From Gillisella vitis (GTDB taxonomy: Bacteria; Pseudomonadota; Alphaproteobacteria; Rhizobiales; Rhizobiaceae), in NCBI GenBank assembly GCA_009744235.1, contig WPHV01000002.1:124001-188000 (forward strand): a stretch of 64,000 nucleotides of DNA. Reading direction: 5' to 3'. Position numbers and translations under genes: made by a program. The notes beneath the pieces are model-generated. The model worked only from the letters and a program-made list of their open reading frames with translations. It had not been told where the DNA came from and did not search any database. This document shows, in pieces, positions 17,226 through 25,936 of this stretch (position 1 is its first letter; every line of letters begins with the position of its first letter).

Positions 17226-17320
17226 CCGGTAAAGACCCCTCAAAGGACAGCTTCACCGCTACGCAAAAGTCGGGTTTTTCCCCTATTATAGGTGCAATAT
17301 CCAATAAAAATGGGGAGCGA

Positions 17321-17337
17321 CCTGGATTATATCCAGG
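17321..17337. promoter_or_regulatory. Palindrome before kinase operon
   Basis: CCTGGAT-TAT-ATCCAGG, a perfect 7-bp inverted repeat, ends 18 nt before the kinase start codon. It is close enough to the ribosome site either to form an mRNA hairpin limiting translation or to serve as an operator for a dimeric regulator. Confidence 0.5.
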
Positions 17338-17355
17338 CTGCATGCACGGCAAGAG

Positions 17356-18954
17356 ATGGCCAAGTCTGACCAATATATTTTATCGATCGATCTTGGCACC
17401 AGTGGCTGCAAGGTCGGATTGGTGTCGATTACCGGACACGTAGTTGCCTGGGCATTTCGGCCGGTTCCGCTCCAGGTTATCGATACGATCGGGGCAGAGC
17501 AGGACCCCTCGCAGTGGTGGAACGCCTTCATCGAGGCAAGCCAGGATGTGCTCCGCCAGAGTGCGGCATTGCGCCAGAATATTGTTGCGATCTGTTCATC
17601 CACCCAAGGTGAGGGAACCGTTGCCGTTGACCGTGACGGCAATGTGCTGATGAATGCGATTATCTGGCTCGATATGCGCGGTGCCCGCTACCTGAAGAAG
17701 GAAATGCGGGGGGCAATGAAGGTCGCGGGCTATGACGCGATCAAGTTGCAGAAATGGTTGAGGCTGTGTGGCGGCGCCCCGGCTTTGTCCGGCAAGGACC
17801 CAGCGGGCCACATGTTGCTGATCCGCGATGCTTTCCCTGATATTTACGAGAAGACCTACAAGTTTCTCAACGTTCTCGATTTCTTCAATCTGCGGCTGAC
17901 GGGCCGGTTTTGCGCCACGCAGGATTCCATTCTCACCTCCTGGGTGACTGACAACCGCGACGTCAACAATATCCGCTATGACGACGGGTTGATCGGTGCC
18001 AGCGGCATCGACAAGGCGAAATTCCCCGATCTCGTCAGGTGTACGGATATCGTTGGAACCCTATTGCCTTCCGTCGCAGATCTGTTGGGCCTGTCGCCAA
18101 AAACACCGGTCGTTGCCGGTGCCATCGACAATTCAGCCGCCGCCATCGGCGCTGGAACGCTGGCCGATTATGACGCCCATCTCTACATGGGGTCATCGTC
18201 CTGGATCTCGGCGCATGTGCCTTTCAAGAAAACCAGTGTGATGGACCAGATCACATCGGTTCCTTGTCCGGTTTCGTCGAAATACCTGATGATCGCCATG
18301 CAATCGAGCGGGGCGAGCAATATCGCCTTCCTGAAGGATCGGATCGTCTTCCATGACGATGGCCTGATCGATTCCGAACCGACCCCGGATACCTACAGGG
18401 TTCTCGATGAGATTGCCGCCCGCACCCCTGCGGGAGCCGCTGGCATGATGTACCTGCCCTGGCTTTTCGGCGAACGCTGCCCTGTAGATGACCCGACCCT
18501 TCGGGCTGGGATCTTCAACATGAGCATGGAGCATAACCGCGAGACCCTTGTCAGGGCCGTCTTCGAAGGCGTGGCGCTCAATACACGCTGGATGATGAAG
18601 CCGGTCTCCCGGTTTCTTGGCCGCAGGCCCGAGGCAATCACCATGATCGGCGGTGGCGCGATGTCGCCTGCCTGGTGCCAGATCTTCGCGGATGTTCTGG
18701 GCGTCCAGATCCGCCAGCCGCATGATCCGATGAAGGCCAATGCACGCGGTGCGGCCTTCATCGGGGCTGTGGGTCTCGGCCTCATACAGTTCGACGAGGT
18801 CGCGCGGCATGTGGTGATCGACAGGATTTACGATCCCGATCCGGCAACGCAGCGGCTCTATGACGAGCGCTTCGGTATCTTCACGGAACTCCATCGGCGC
18901 CTGGCGCCGCTTTACAAACGTCTAAACGGATCAAAGGGCAAGATTCATGGCTAA
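17356..18954 (+). CDS. FGGY-family carbohydrate kinase
   Basis: A 532-residue sugar or polyol kinase, xylulokinase-like. ATP-fold motifs are SIDLGTSGCKVGL at the N-terminus and a GGGAMSPAWCQIFADVL segment near residue 432. The central GAIDNSAAAIGAG and MGSSSWISAH segments fit the FGGY second domain. The next gene, a class II aldolase, overlaps it by 8 nt. The simplest reading is phosphorylation of a ketose or polyol followed by aldol cleavage. Substrate specificity cannot be read; erythrulose, ribulose, xylulose or an amino-substituted analogue are all open. The ribosome site is weak and follows a palindrome. Confidence 0.88.
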   Translation: MAKSDQYILSIDLGTSGCKVGLVSITGHVVAWAFRPVPLQVIDTIGAEQDPSQWWNAFIEASQDVLRQSAALRQNIVAICSSTQGEGTVAVDRDGNVLMNAIIWLDMRGARYLKKEMRGAMKVAGYDAIKLQKWLRLCGGAPALSGKDPAGHMLLIRDAFPDIYEKTYKFLNVLDFFNLRLTGRFCATQDSILTSWVTDNRDVNNIRYDDGLIGASGIDKAKFPDLVRCTDIVGTLLPSVADLLGLSPKTPVVAGAIDNSAAAIGAGTLADYDAHLYMGSSSWISAHVPFKKTSVMDQITSVPCPVSSKYLMIAMQSSGASNIAFLKDRIVFHDDGLIDSEPTPDTYRVLDEIAARTPAGAAGMMYLPWLFGERCPVDDPTLRAGIFNMSMEHNRETLVRAVFEGVALNTRWMMKPVSRFLGRRPEAITMIGGGAMSPAWCQIFADVLGVQIRQPHDPMKANARGAAFIGAVGLGLIQFDEVARHVVIDRIYDPDPATQRLYDERFGIFTELHRRLAPLYKRLNGSKGKIHG

Positions 18955-19600
18955 ATTCATGGCCCAGCGGCAGGAAATTGCCGATATGAGCCGCTATTTC
19001 GCGGATAATGGCTATTTTGCCGGAACCGGCGGCAATATCGGCGTCCGCGTCGACAGAAAATTGATGGCGGTTACTCCCTCGGCCTCCGACTACTACACGG
19101 TCGAGGCGAAAGACGTGGTGATCCTTGATATCGAGACCCTCGACATTGTCGAGGGCGACAAGACGCCGACCATTGAAAAAGGACTGCATGCCAGGATGCT
19201 CCTTATGCATCCTAACCGTCATGCCAGTGTTCATACACACCAGCCGATCGCAAGCGCCGTCGCGCTGCTACATGAAAAACTGCCTTGGCCAAGGGGCAGC
19301 GATCTCAACGAGCTTGGTCCCCACGTCGCGCTTATTCCCTACAGGCCGTCGGGCACGGGAATGCTGGCTAAAATTTTTGCGAAATCTCTGCGGCCCGACA
19401 TCTTTGCGTATCTTCTGGCCAGTCACGGCGTCATCTGTGCGGGGGCCGATCTCAAAACCGCTGCGGGCATGATCCGCAAAATCGAAGCCGCTGCCGCCGC
19501 CCATCTGCGCGAACGCATCAACAAACACGTCAATCTGGATCGGCAACTCCAGGCGTTCATTCTGAACGTTCTGGACAAGGCTGAGACCAAGGGAGCTTGA
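18947..19600 (+). CDS. Class II aldolase/adducin-family protein (intact)
   Basis: A 217-residue zinc aldolase or epimerase of the fuculose-1-phosphate aldolase/ribulose-5-phosphate epimerase family. It has GTGGNIGVR for phosphate binding, the two metal His in ASVHTHQP (~95-98) and the third in LLASHGVI (~160). Its start overlaps the kinase stop by 8 nt, so synthesis is coupled to the kinase. It is the natural next step on the kinase product. A second family member at 21064 lacks all three His. Confidence 0.88.
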   Translation: MAKFMAQRQEIADMSRYFADNGYFAGTGGNIGVRVDRKLMAVTPSASDYYTVEAKDVVILDIETLDIVEGDKTPTIEKGLHARMLLMHPNRHASVHTHQPIASAVALLHEKLPWPRGSDLNELGPHVALIPYRPSGTGMLAKIFAKSLRPDIFAYLLASHGVICAGADLKTAAGMIRKIEAAAAAHLRERINKHVNLDRQLQAFILNVLDKAETKGA

Positions 19601-19601
19601 A

Positions 19602-21062
19602 ATGAACATGGCAGCTCGTAACTCGGAACTCTCCTACAGCATCAGTGCCTGGCCTGATAACAAAGACCTCATGGACCGGCTGAATGCCCTGCTGAAGCAA
19701 CCGCCCAAAGGCATTTCCAAGTCCAATATGCCGAAGGTGCTCGATTATTTCGAACAGAAATGTCAGACCTCCAAGGCCTGGGCTGCACGGGCGGCTGAGG
19801 TTATTCCGGGTGGTGTCCAGCATAACCTCGCCTTCAATTATCCGTTTCCCATTGCGGCCACCAAAGTCGATGGCGCCTATATGTGGGATGCGGACGGCAA
19901 TCGCTATACCGATTTTCTGCAGGCGGGCGGACCGACATTGCTTGGCTCCAACTATCTGCCGGTGCGCGAAAAAGTGCATCAACTGATCGATGAATGCGGT
20001 CCGGTGACGGGCCTCCTTCACGAATACGAATTCAAGCTGGCCGAGATTATCCGCAAATATATGCCGGGCATTGAAATGTTCCGCATGCTCGGCTCCGGCA
20101 CGGAAGCCTGCATGGGGGCCATCCGTCTGGCCCGTGCTCACACCGGCAAGAAATGGGTGATCAAGGTTGGCGGCGACTATCATGGCTGGAGCGACCAGAT
20201 GGTCTACGGCATGCGTGTGCCCGGTACCGGTCGGCGCGAAGCAACGGGCATTCCCAAAGGCGTCACCGGTTATACTCAGGAAGTCTTCCCCAATGAGATT
20301 GGTACGCTCCGGCGCAAGCTGATGCTGAACCGTATTCGCGGCGGCACGGCAGCGGTTATTCTTGAACCTCTGGGGCCAGAAAGCGGCACGCGGCCTGTGA
20401 CGCCCGAATACAACCGCGAAGTTCGCAAACTCTGCGACGAATTCGGCGCCTTGCTGATCTTCGATGAGGTCGTCACCGGTTTTCGTGTCGGCATGGGTGG
20501 CGCTCAAGGTTATTTCAACGTGAAGCCTGATATTACCGTGTTCGGCAAGTGCCTCACCGGTGGCTATCTGATGGCAGGCGGTATTGGCGGTCGCAAGGAC
20601 ATCATGATGACGTTGGTCGGGGGTATCGGCACCTCGAGCAAGCGCGCCTTCGTCGGCGGCACGCTTTCGGCCAATCCGCTGTCTTGCGTTGCTGGTTATT
20701 ATGCGATCGAGGAGATGGCGCGCACCAATGCGCCGGTTGTTGCCGGACGAGCTGGCGACCGGCTGGCCAAGGGCTTGAAGGAAATTCTCAACCGGCTCGG
20801 CCTTCCCTATGTGGTCTACAATATGGGCTCCATCGTCCATCTCCAGACGTCCGCTGTGCTGTTGATGAGCATGCGCAACCCGATCAAGCTGATGCGCGAG
20901 GCCAATCCCCGTAAACACCTGATGGAAGAGATGGGGGCAGCCTATATGGCCCACGGCATCCTGACCCTGGCGGGTAGCCGCATCTATACCAGTATGGCGG
21001 ACACCGATGAGGTGATCGATGATGCCCTTGAGCGTTTTGAAACCGTTTTCCGTTTGGTGTGA
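19602..21062 (+). CDS. Class III aminotransferase, glutamate-1-semialdehyde-mutase-like
   Basis: A 486-residue fold-type I PLP enzyme. FDEVVTGFR holds the cofactor Asp. The PLP Lys is in VFGKCLTGGYLMAGG (about residue 315), and LGSGTEACMGAIRLAR binds phosphate. This pattern is the GSA-aminomutase and omega-aminotransferase branch. It begins 1 bp after the aldolase stop and sits between two aldolase paralogues, so it probably transaminates or isomerises an amino-sugar-like or amino-aldehyde intermediate. It is not the heme-pathway hemL: it is longer, with an extra ~50 N-terminal residues, and in a catabolic operon. Confidence 0.85.
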   Translation: MNMAARNSELSYSISAWPDNKDLMDRLNALLKQPPKGISKSNMPKVLDYFEQKCQTSKAWAARAAEVIPGGVQHNLAFNYPFPIAATKVDGAYMWDADGNRYTDFLQAGGPTLLGSNYLPVREKVHQLIDECGPVTGLLHEYEFKLAEIIRKYMPGIEMFRMLGSGTEACMGAIRLARAHTGKKWVIKVGGDYHGWSDQMVYGMRVPGTGRREATGIPKGVTGYTQEVFPNEIGTLRRKLMLNRIRGGTAAVILEPLGPESGTRPVTPEYNREVRKLCDEFGALLIFDEVVTGFRVGMGGAQGYFNVKPDITVFGKCLTGGYLMAGGIGGRKDIMMTLVGGIGTSSKRAFVGGTLSANPLSCVAGYYAIEEMARTNAPVVAGRAGDRLAKGLKEILNRLGLPYVVYNMGSIVHLQTSAVLLMSMRNPIKLMREANPRKHLMEEMGAAYMAHGILTLAGSRIYTSMADTDEVIDDALERFETVFRLV

Positions 21063-21063
21063 C

Positions 21064-21717
21064 ATGCTTATGAAAGTCAACACTGCATATATCGAGGCGG
21101 CTCTGGGCCGGGCGGCGGCCCGTCTTGCGGGAAAAGGGCTTCTCAAACCGGGCGATTTGCTGTCGCAGCGGATTCCCGAACAAAATGCCTTTGTGGCTGT
21201 CCGGATCAACTCCGGACAGGACGTGCCCGATGAATTCGAATGGACAAGCCTTTCCGCGCCGCCGCGGGACTTGCATCACCGCATCTACCGGGCCCGGCCG
21301 GATGTGGGTGCCATTGCCTCGGGCGGGTTGACCTGGACATCAGCACTGGCGCGCCTCGACCTTTCCCTGCCGGCGGTGTTCGATGAGCAGATCCGTCACC
21401 TCGGCCTTGAGGCAAAACGTTTAGGCATGTGCTCGACCGATGACCCGACGAAGGCCTTGTCGAACGGTGCGAACGCCTATTGCCTTGATGACATGGCGCT
21501 GTGCTTCGGCATGGGGCTTGAGCGCCTGCTGCTGAATATCGAAATCCTGGAAAAATGTGCTGAATGCTTCATTCTCGCGCAAAGTGCCACGGTCAAGGTC
21601 AAGCAGATCCCATGGCTCATCAGGTTCATTGCCAATGGGCGTCTGAAGAAAGATCAGAAGGAGGCGGCAGACCGGCATCTTCGCGGAGAAAGATCGATCA
21701 TGAAGGCTGGATACTGA
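21064..21717 (+). CDS. Class II aldolase-like protein lacking metal ligands
   Basis: A 217-residue protein with the class II aldolase outline (HHRIYRARPDVGAI, then CFGMGLERLLLNIEILEKCAE), but the active site is gone. The usual HTH after DVGAI reads SGG (residues 86-88), and the NHG that supplies the third His reads DMA. It cannot bind zinc in the family manner. It begins 1 bp after the aminotransferase stop, in the same operon as the intact aldolase at 18947. Possible roles are a regulatory or structural partner of that aldolase, or an enzyme with new chemistry. Start ATG 21064 or 21070; the ribosome site is weak. Confidence 0.7.
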   Translation: MLMKVNTAYIEAALGRAAARLAGKGLLKPGDLLSQRIPEQNAFVAVRINSGQDVPDEFEWTSLSAPPRDLHHRIYRARPDVGAIASGGLTWTSALARLDLSLPAVFDEQIRHLGLEAKRLGMCSTDDPTKALSNGANAYCLDDMALCFGMGLERLLLNIEILEKCAECFILAQSATVKVKQIPWLIRFIANGRLKKDQKEAADRHLRGERSIMKAGY

Positions 21718-21819
21718 CTAAAGCGCGACAGAAGCAGTCATCATCAGGCGTATAAGCTGCTGTCATGTCGCGCCCCGATACCATTGCCCCAATACCAGTA
21801 CCAATGGGAGGAGAAATTG

Positions 21820-22986
21820 GTGCAGCAAAATTTTGGAGACTTTCAAAATGAGATCTATCTTGCCGGGTTGAGTGGCAAGATGCCACTCTTGCCAGTGGAT
21901 TTCGCCGGTTTGGAGGCACAGGCGAGAGAGACTATGTCACCCTCCGTCTGGAGTTATGTTTCCGGTGGCTGTGGCGATGAGTTCACTCAGCGCAACAATG
22001 TGGAGGCATTCAACGGTTATGGCATCGTTCCGCGCATGTGCAACGGCGCGGCAAAGCGTGACCTGAGCGTTCCTCTGTTCGGCAGGACATTGCCAGCTCC
22101 GGTCTTTCTGAGCCCGATTGGTGTGATTGGCCTTTGCTCCGCCGACAATCATGGTGATCTGCGTGTGGCCGAAGCGGCCGCGAAAACCGGCGTGCCGATG
22201 ATGGCTTCGACGCTATCGCAGGATCCGATGGAAGACGTTGCCAAAGCGCTCGGTAATGCGCCCGGTTACTTCCAACTCTATACGCCCCGTGACCGTGATC
22301 TTGCCTTGAGCTTCATTTCGCGGGCGCAAAACGCCGGATTTGAAGCCCTGGTCGTGACACTGGATACCTGGGTGACAGGCTGGCGACCGCGTGACCTGAA
22401 CTCCGCCAACTTTCCGCAGCTGCGGGGGCTTTGCCTTGCCAATTATGTCAGTGATCCCTATTTTACCAAACGGCTGAAGAAGCCCGTTGCGGAGGATCCG
22501 GCTGCGGCGATCTTCGAGTGGGTAAATATATTCGGCCACATCATGACATGGGAGGATCTGAAATGGATCCGGGAGGCGACACGTCTGCCCATCGTCCTGA
22601 AGGGAATTTGCCACCCGGATGATGCGCGCCGCGCAGCCGATACTGGCATTGACGCAATCCAATGTTCCAACCATGGCGGGCGGCAGGCCAATGGCGGGAT
22701 CGCGGCCATTTCCATGTTGAACGATGTTATTCGGGCAGTCCCGGATATGCCCGTCCTGTTCGATTCGGGGGTCCGAAGCGGTACCGATGTTGCCAAAGCG
22801 CTGGCGATGGGGGCGGCGGCTGTGGGTATTGGCCGTTCCTACGCTTATGCGCTGGCGGCTGGCGGCACCGAAGGCGTCGTGCACCATTTACGATGCATGC
22901 TGGCGGAAGCCGATCTTCTCATGGCTGTCAATGGTTATCCTGCGATTGCCGACCTGAGAAATGCCGGGGTCCGTCAGACGCGTTAA
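21820..22986 (+). CDS. FMN-dependent alpha-hydroxy-acid oxidase, lactate 2-monooxygenase type
   Basis: A 388-residue TIM-barrel flavoprotein. The active-site His is in CSNHGGRQ, the FMN phosphate loop is DSGVRSGTDVAKAL followed by GIGRSYAYAL, and YVSGGCGDEFTQRNN resembles the lactate 2-monooxygenase/lactate oxidase branch. It should oxidise an L-2-hydroxy acid to a 2-keto acid or decarboxylated acid with oxygen. GTG 21820 is preferred: GGAGG lies 8 nt upstream; TTG 21817 is also possible. It follows the aldolase-like gene by 102 bp. A hydroxy acid made by the aldolase/aminotransferase steps is the likely substrate. Confidence 0.88.
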   Translation: MQQNFGDFQNEIYLAGLSGKMPLLPVDFAGLEAQARETMSPSVWSYVSGGCGDEFTQRNNVEAFNGYGIVPRMCNGAAKRDLSVPLFGRTLPAPVFLSPIGVIGLCSADNHGDLRVAEAAAKTGVPMMASTLSQDPMEDVAKALGNAPGYFQLYTPRDRDLALSFISRAQNAGFEALVVTLDTWVTGWRPRDLNSANFPQLRGLCLANYVSDPYFTKRLKKPVAEDPAAAIFEWVNIFGHIMTWEDLKWIREATRLPIVLKGICHPDDARRAADTGIDAIQCSNHGGRQANGGIAAISMLNDVIRAVPDMPVLFDSGVRSGTDVAKALAMGAAAVGIGRSYAYALAAGGTEGVVHHLRCMLAEADLLMAVNGYPAIADLRNAGVRQTR

Positions 22987-23170
22987 ACCTCTTCGATCCT
23001 AAACACGGCGTCCACGTGGCGCTGCCTGTTTTCTTTGTGACAAAGCACGATCTGAGTCGGGTCTTTTGCGGTCATTTTTTGATCAGCTCAGGCCAAGCCG
23101 GAATCAGCATATTTCGAACCGTTTCTTCTATCTGTTACGATCATACCCATAAGAAAAACAGGGGTTCAGA

Positions 23171-24220
23171 ATGCAAGAGACCATGCTCGTCACGGGCGGG
23201 AGCGGATTCGTTGCCAGCCATCTCATTCTTCAACTTCTTGAAATGGATGCCACTGTGCATACCACGGTCAGAAGCCTGCGCAATGTGGCCAAGACCAGGC
23301 CGTTGACCGATATGCAGGCCCGCTTTCCGGGGAAGTTGACGCTCTATGAGGCCGACCTTTTGAGCCCTGGTTCTTTCGATGCGGCAATGGCTGGCTGCGC
23401 GATTGTTTTCCACGTCGCATCGCCTTTCAAGCTGCCGGAAAAAATCAAGGACGGACAACGCGAAATGGTGGAGCCAGCCCTTCAAGGCACCCGCAATGTT
23501 CTTGGCAGCGTCAACAGGACTGAAAGTGTCCGGCGCGTGGTGATGACATCGACGATTGGCGCGATTTTTGGCGATTACATCGATGTCCGGTCGATGAAGA
23601 ATAACACGGTTGCCGAGGACTATTTCAATACGTCGAGCAATGTTCAAAACAATCCATACCATTTTTCCAAGGTTCTGGCGGAAAAGGAAGCCTGGAAAAT
23701 CCAGGGGGAGCAAAACCGCTGGAGCCTGACGACTATCAATCCCGGCATGATCCTAGGCCCTTCCTTGACGCCCGCCTCTGAATCCGGCTCGCTCTTTCTG
23801 CTGGACGAGATGTTCAAGGGATATTTTTTCTACGGCATGCCGGACCTCAGTCTCGCATGTGTGGATGTTCGCGACGTGGCGCAGGCCCATATCCGGGCGG
23901 CGCTGAACCCTGACGCAAAGGGGCGTTATATTCTCGCGGAAAACCATACCCGGACCTTCCTGCAAATCGCCGGCTATGCACGCCGGGTTCATCCGAAGCC
24001 CTATCTTTTGCCCTCCTGGCAGATCCCCAATCTTGTGGTTCGGTTGATCGGGCCGCTGTTTGGCCTGACGCAGGCATATATGACGAACCATCTCGGCATT
24101 CGCTTTGCTCTCGATAACAGGCGCAGCCAGTCTGAGTTGGGCATCGCCTACCGGCCATTCGAGCAGACGATGGCGGATCACTATCGCGGTTGGGCGCAAC
24201 AGCGTCGCGCGATGGCGTAA
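23171..24220 (+). CDS. NAD-dependent epimerase/dehydratase (extended SDR)
   Basis: A 349-residue extended short-chain dehydrogenase of the dihydroflavonol-reductase/3-beta-HSD-like group. VTGGSGFVASHL is the nucleotide motif, YHFSKVLAE holds catalytic Tyr and Lys. It probably reduces or oxidises a carbonyl of a hydroxy-aldehyde, ketone or sterol-like substrate. Start ATG 23171 follows GGGG with 6 nt spacing. It lies 184 bp after the FMN oxidase, so it may have its own promoter, but orientation and theme match the operon. Confidence 0.85.
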   Translation: MQETMLVTGGSGFVASHLILQLLEMDATVHTTVRSLRNVAKTRPLTDMQARFPGKLTLYEADLLSPGSFDAAMAGCAIVFHVASPFKLPEKIKDGQREMVEPALQGTRNVLGSVNRTESVRRVVMTSTIGAIFGDYIDVRSMKNNTVAEDYFNTSSNVQNNPYHFSKVLAEKEAWKIQGEQNRWSLTTINPGMILGPSLTPASESGSLFLLDEMFKGYFFYGMPDLSLACVDVRDVAQAHIRAALNPDAKGRYILAENHTRTFLQIAGYARRVHPKPYLLPSWQIPNLVVRLIGPLFGLTQAYMTNHLGIRFALDNRRSQSELGIAYRPFEQTMADHYRGWAQQRRAMA

Positions 24221-24277
24221 TTTCCCAAGCTGAAGCCGATTTAAGGAATGATGCAGTCATCAGGCAGGAGATTAATC

Positions 24278-25078
24278 ATGCATTTTTCAGGAAAAATTAT
24301 TTTGATCGTCGGCGCTTCCTCCGGCATGGGGCGGCTGCTTGCCCTGCGGCTTGCAGGCGAGGGTGCCAAGGTGATCGTTACGGCGCGGCGCGAGCCGATG
24401 CTCATCGAACTGTCCGAGGATATCCGTAGCGCCGGCGGCGATTGCCTGGCCATCGCGGCTGACGCAACCGATGCGGCGGCCGCCGCCGAGGTGGTGAAAA
24501 CGGTGATCGATCACTATGGCCGGATCGACATGATCTATCTGAATGCTGGTGGTGCGCCAGCCCTGGATATGCGGCTGATGAGCGCCAGTGACGTCAATGC
24601 CTGCATGCGTTTGAATTACGATGTCGTGGTCAACTACCTCTTCCCGGTTTTGAAGCAGATGATGCGACAGGGCGGCGGCTATGTCGCCCATACCAATTCG
24701 TTAGCCGGGTTTCTCGGCGTGCCGCTTCAAGGCCCTTATTCCGCAGCCAAGGGAGCGGCGATGCTGCTCATTGACACCTGCCGCATCGAATTTGCCCGCT
24801 ATGGCATCAAGTTCACCACCGTTTATCCGGGGTTTGTCGCCACCGAGGCAACGGCTGGTGATGGGATGCCTGCGCCTCTTGAGATTTCGGCGGACAAGGC
24901 CGTTGAGCACATTCTGTATGCGCTGAGGAATGAGAAGGCGGATTATCTGTTCCCTTTCACCATGCGCTGGTTAATCCGGCTGGCCCATATTCTGCCCAAG
25001 CCTCTAACGCTCTGGATTTTGGGCAAGTCGATGCCGGTCTTGCCGGAGATTGGCCACACGCAAATGATATCGACCTGA
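24278..25078 (+). CDS. Classical SDR oxidoreductase
   Basis: A 266-residue short-chain dehydrogenase: VGASSGMGRLLALRL (nucleotide binding), NAGG, catalytic Ser in HTNSLAG, and YSAAKGA with Tyr and Lys. A hydrophobic C-terminus (FPFTMRWLIRLAHILPK) may touch the membrane, as in some lipid-active SDRs. ATG 24278 is fixed by AGGAG 7 nt upstream; the frame opens at 24248 without one. It follows the epimerase by 57 bp. Substrate unknown. Confidence 0.87.
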   Translation: MHFSGKIILIVGASSGMGRLLALRLAGEGAKVIVTARREPMLIELSEDIRSAGGDCLAIAADATDAAAAAEVVKTVIDHYGRIDMIYLNAGGAPALDMRLMSASDVNACMRLNYDVVVNYLFPVLKQMMRQGGGYVAHTNSLAGFLGVPLQGPYSAAKGAAMLLIDTCRIEFARYGIKFTTVYPGFVATEATAGDGMPAPLEISADKAVEHILYALRNEKADYLFPFTMRWLIRLAHILPKPLTLWILGKSMPVLPEIGHTQMIST

Positions 25079-25164
25079 CCGGCGGTTTTCGAGTGCCTCA
25101 CCACGGGACGAATACTGCATCGTCCATCAAAGCCGACACATCAACAATGAGGTAATGCATCCTG

Positions 25165-25827
25165 ATGCAAGACATCGAATCTGCTGTTTTCGATCTTGAT
25201 GAAACATTGCTCAACTGGGATTCAACCGCCGCCTGGATTCTGGAGCGGGTGCGGGGATCTGGCTGGCGCTATGTGCTGGCGGCATTGGCATTGCCTTTCG
25301 CCGGTCCATTGATTGTGTTTCCGCCGCTGCGGCGTTGGGGAACCTCGGTCTTTCTCTGGATCACCACGTTCGGACTTTCCGAACATGCCTTGAAGGCCTC
25401 TTTCGCCCGTTTTGCCGACAGGGTTAACGCAGGCAAACAGCCAAGGCTAGCCTGGCATGATAAAGGCCTGGCCGAGCTTCGGCATTATTTGAACCAAGGC
25501 AGTCGGGTGGCCGTCGCAACCGGAGCGCCGCTGTGGATTGCTGCGCCGCTTGCAGCGTGCATCGACAGTCGTATTCAGGTGGTTGGATCGGGATTACACC
25601 GCGTTCTCGGTGGCTGGGTACTCAGCGATCATTGTCGCCATGAACGAAAATGCATAGCGCTTGGCGGTATTGGATTTAGCGGCAGATGGACTGCGGCCTA
25701 CACGGACAGCTTTGATGATCTGCCGATTTTAATGCGGGCGACACGGGCGTTTGCCATTAATAGTTCCTCCAGGAAAAGAAAGAAATTCGACGCCAACGGA
25801 TTGAATATTCAATATTTAAATTGGTGA
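25165..25827 (+). CDS. HAD-superfamily phosphatase
   Basis: A 220-residue HAD-IB-type hydrolase. Motif I is FDLDETLL, with the nucleophilic Asp; motif IV is YTDSFDDLPIL; a Thr in VAVATGAPLW serves as motif II. A hydrophobic cap stretch (~35-75) suggests membrane contact, as in some lipid-phosphate phosphatases related to SerB/PlsC-linked HADs. It is the last gene of the plus-strand run and is followed by a hairpin at 25855-25887. It could dephosphorylate a pathway end-product. Confidence 0.8.
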   Translation: MQDIESAVFDLDETLLNWDSTAAWILERVRGSGWRYVLAALALPFAGPLIVFPPLRRWGTSVFLWITTFGLSEHALKASFARFADRVNAGKQPRLAWHDKGLAELRHYLNQGSRVAVATGAPLWIAAPLAACIDSRIQVVGSGLHRVLGGWVLSDHCRHERKCIALGGIGFSGRWTAAYTDSFDDLPILMRATRAFAINSSSRKRKKFDANGLNIQYLNW

Positions 25828-25854
25828 GCCGTTGTTTTGATGACGCAATGGGGA

Positions 25855-25887
25855 ATAGGAAGATTCTTTTTAGATGAATCTTCCTAT
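25855..25887. terminator. Bidirectional terminator hairpin
   Basis: Perfect 12-bp arms (25855-25866 and 25876-25887) around a 9-nt T-rich loop, between the convergent HAD and DUF1501 genes. No long T-run follows the stem on either strand. Confidence 0.7.
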
Positions 25888-25936
25888 CAAGACTCCTGGG
25901 ATGTCTGCCAGACTCTCGTGCTGACCACTTCTCCTT

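Noticed and set aside
19602-21062. hemL of heme biosynthesis
   Set aside because: Catabolic operon context, extra N-terminal residues and differing active-site region make it a GSA-like paralogue.
19557-21209. 550-codon minus-strand frame
   Set aside because: Antisense to the class III aminotransferase, which has all PLP motifs.
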